Shown here: piece after piece, positions 63,001-64,000 of the stretch | How the letters are laid out: each line of letters opens with the position of its first letter | Position numbering within the stretch: the stretch's first letter is position 1 | Source of the DNA: Gorsachius magnificus | Taxonomy: Eukaryota; Chordata; Aves; Pelecaniformes; Ardeidae | Direction of reading: 5' to 3' | Length of the DNA stretch: 64,000 nucleotides | Assembly: GCA_034008185.1 (NCBI GenBank) | Contig: CM067084.1 | Location: 12,295,385-12,359,384 of the forward strand | Made by a program: the position numbers and the translations under genes | Notes under the pieces: model-generated | The model's database searches: none | The model's input: only the letters and a program-made list of their open reading frames with translations | What the model was told of the DNA's origin: nothing

Positions 63001-64000
63001 TATTTGGCTTTCACAATAGCTATATGACAGCAGAAATTTCAAAATAGTTTGGTTTTTTTTTTTAAATGTCTTTGTTCATTTAACTGTTTTGTTTACTTCT
63101 CCCACAATAGGAAACTTTTTTGGTCAAATTAAAAAAAAACACCCAATCTTTTAGCTCATCTTCAGCCCTTGCTGATTGATAAGCAGTTAATCAGAATAGT
63201 AGCAAGTCTTTCCTTAATAGAATGCTTTAATCTGAAACCTTTTGTAAAATTTTTCATTTTTCTCTTTCTACTAAGTTTCATTGTGCAAATCTTACTGTCA
63301 TTGCAAATTTATTTTAGTACTTTCCTTGGTTAGTATTCATCTGCTATTTTCCTCTTACCTTTGCTAGTTTTTGCTTCCCCTTCCACAAAAGCATAGACTC
63401 TGATATTGCTCAGTGGATGCAACCAGTCTTGAAAAATCCATGTTTTTGAAATCCCTCTTTAACCCATGAATTCTTGCTGTGGGTGGGAAAGTATTTGTGG
63501 TTTCCACATACCTCCAAGGCAAGCTCTTTGTCAACTTGTATCCCTTTCAAAACTACAGAAGTCTGCATGTGCCATCAAATTGAATTTATTTGTTTTGGAA
63601 AGCTTTGTTGTTTTTTAAGAATGATAGATCTTTCCATTTAAGAATTAACAGATGTGTGTAGCAGTCTCCTTAGTACAGTGTTCTTGACATACCTATCAGT
63701 GAATGCTAAACTATTGAAATAGATTTAAATGTAAAATCAGTGTCCAAATTCTATTAATCTGATGAAATTTTCAAAAGCTCCCGAGTTTTATTAATCACAA
63801 AAATCTTTCATTTAGAAAAGGGAACAGAAATTCCAGTTCTTCTCAGGTGCTTCTAAGAGTATTCATTTGCTTGAGATGGGCATATTATTAATTTATCTTA
63901 ATTTCCTAAACCCCAGTCATACTACCTGTTAAAGTAAAGCATATGCTTTGTAGCTTTGGAGGGCCTTAGCACAATTTAGTTTATTCTAGCTATTTTCAGG
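60069..64000. other. AT-rich non-coding stretch, one interrupted open frame
   Basis: No gene can be confidently called. On the minus strand, 62557 to 62060 is a single frame interrupted by one TAA (at 62333-62335), about 165 codons in all, with no recognised family. A 9-base A run lies about 125 bp beyond its end on that strand. It is treated as a finding, not a gene. The remainder shows nothing. Confidence 0.5.

Noticed and set aside
1..64000. CRISPR arrays, operons, ribosome binding sites, phage or plasmid features
   Set aside because: The DNA is vertebrate; nothing resembling prokaryotic gene organisation is present. No tRNA or rRNA gene was recognised.

Overview
This window looks like non-coding DNA from a bird genome, either intergenic or deep intronic. 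The sequence is AT-rich with many homopolymer runs and very few interspersed repeats. It has no operon-like gene packing, and no stretch can be confidently called a host protein-coding exon. The avian assignment rests on a 5'-truncated CR1 LINE whose 3' end carries the ATTCTATG-type octamer (51825-51942, minus strand), and on several long terminal repeats of types I know from bird genomes. The species cannot be named from the sequence.

Layout. 1-4306 is featureless apart from one ancient repeat relic. 4312-5430 is a 1.1-kb solitary LTR flanked by a 5-bp target-site duplication (ATAGG). 5436-17918 is AT-rich DNA with a G-quadruplex-like motif (8752-8769) and an ancient antisense CR1/L2-type reverse-transcriptase relic (about 12785-13300). 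17919-18509 is a second, more divergent solitary LTR on the minus strand. A perfect 188-bp tandem duplication lies at 28626-29005. The most structured part is 35857 to about 37730: an LTR, a tRNA-Lys-type primer binding site, and an unusual leader-region reading frame with membrane segments followed by seven Thr/Ala/Pro-rich repeats. That frame is broken by a 2-bp insertion, and the element stops abruptly with no pol, env or 3' LTR visible. A close relative of its LTR sits as a solitary LTR in inverted orientation at 49366-49960 (TSD AGAAG). A CpG-rich patch lies at about 43199-43400. The rest, to 64000, is AT-rich DNA with small ancient repeat relics.

There is no working gene set here. The candidate for a little-described system is the endogenous-retrovirus leader frame. 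It lies immediately 3' of the primer binding site, where gag would normally begin, and joins a multi-pass membrane-like N-terminus to a repeat array with a 120-bp higher-order periodicity. Everything is read by eye. Family assignments are recognition rather than search results, and most short open frames in the window look like chance.
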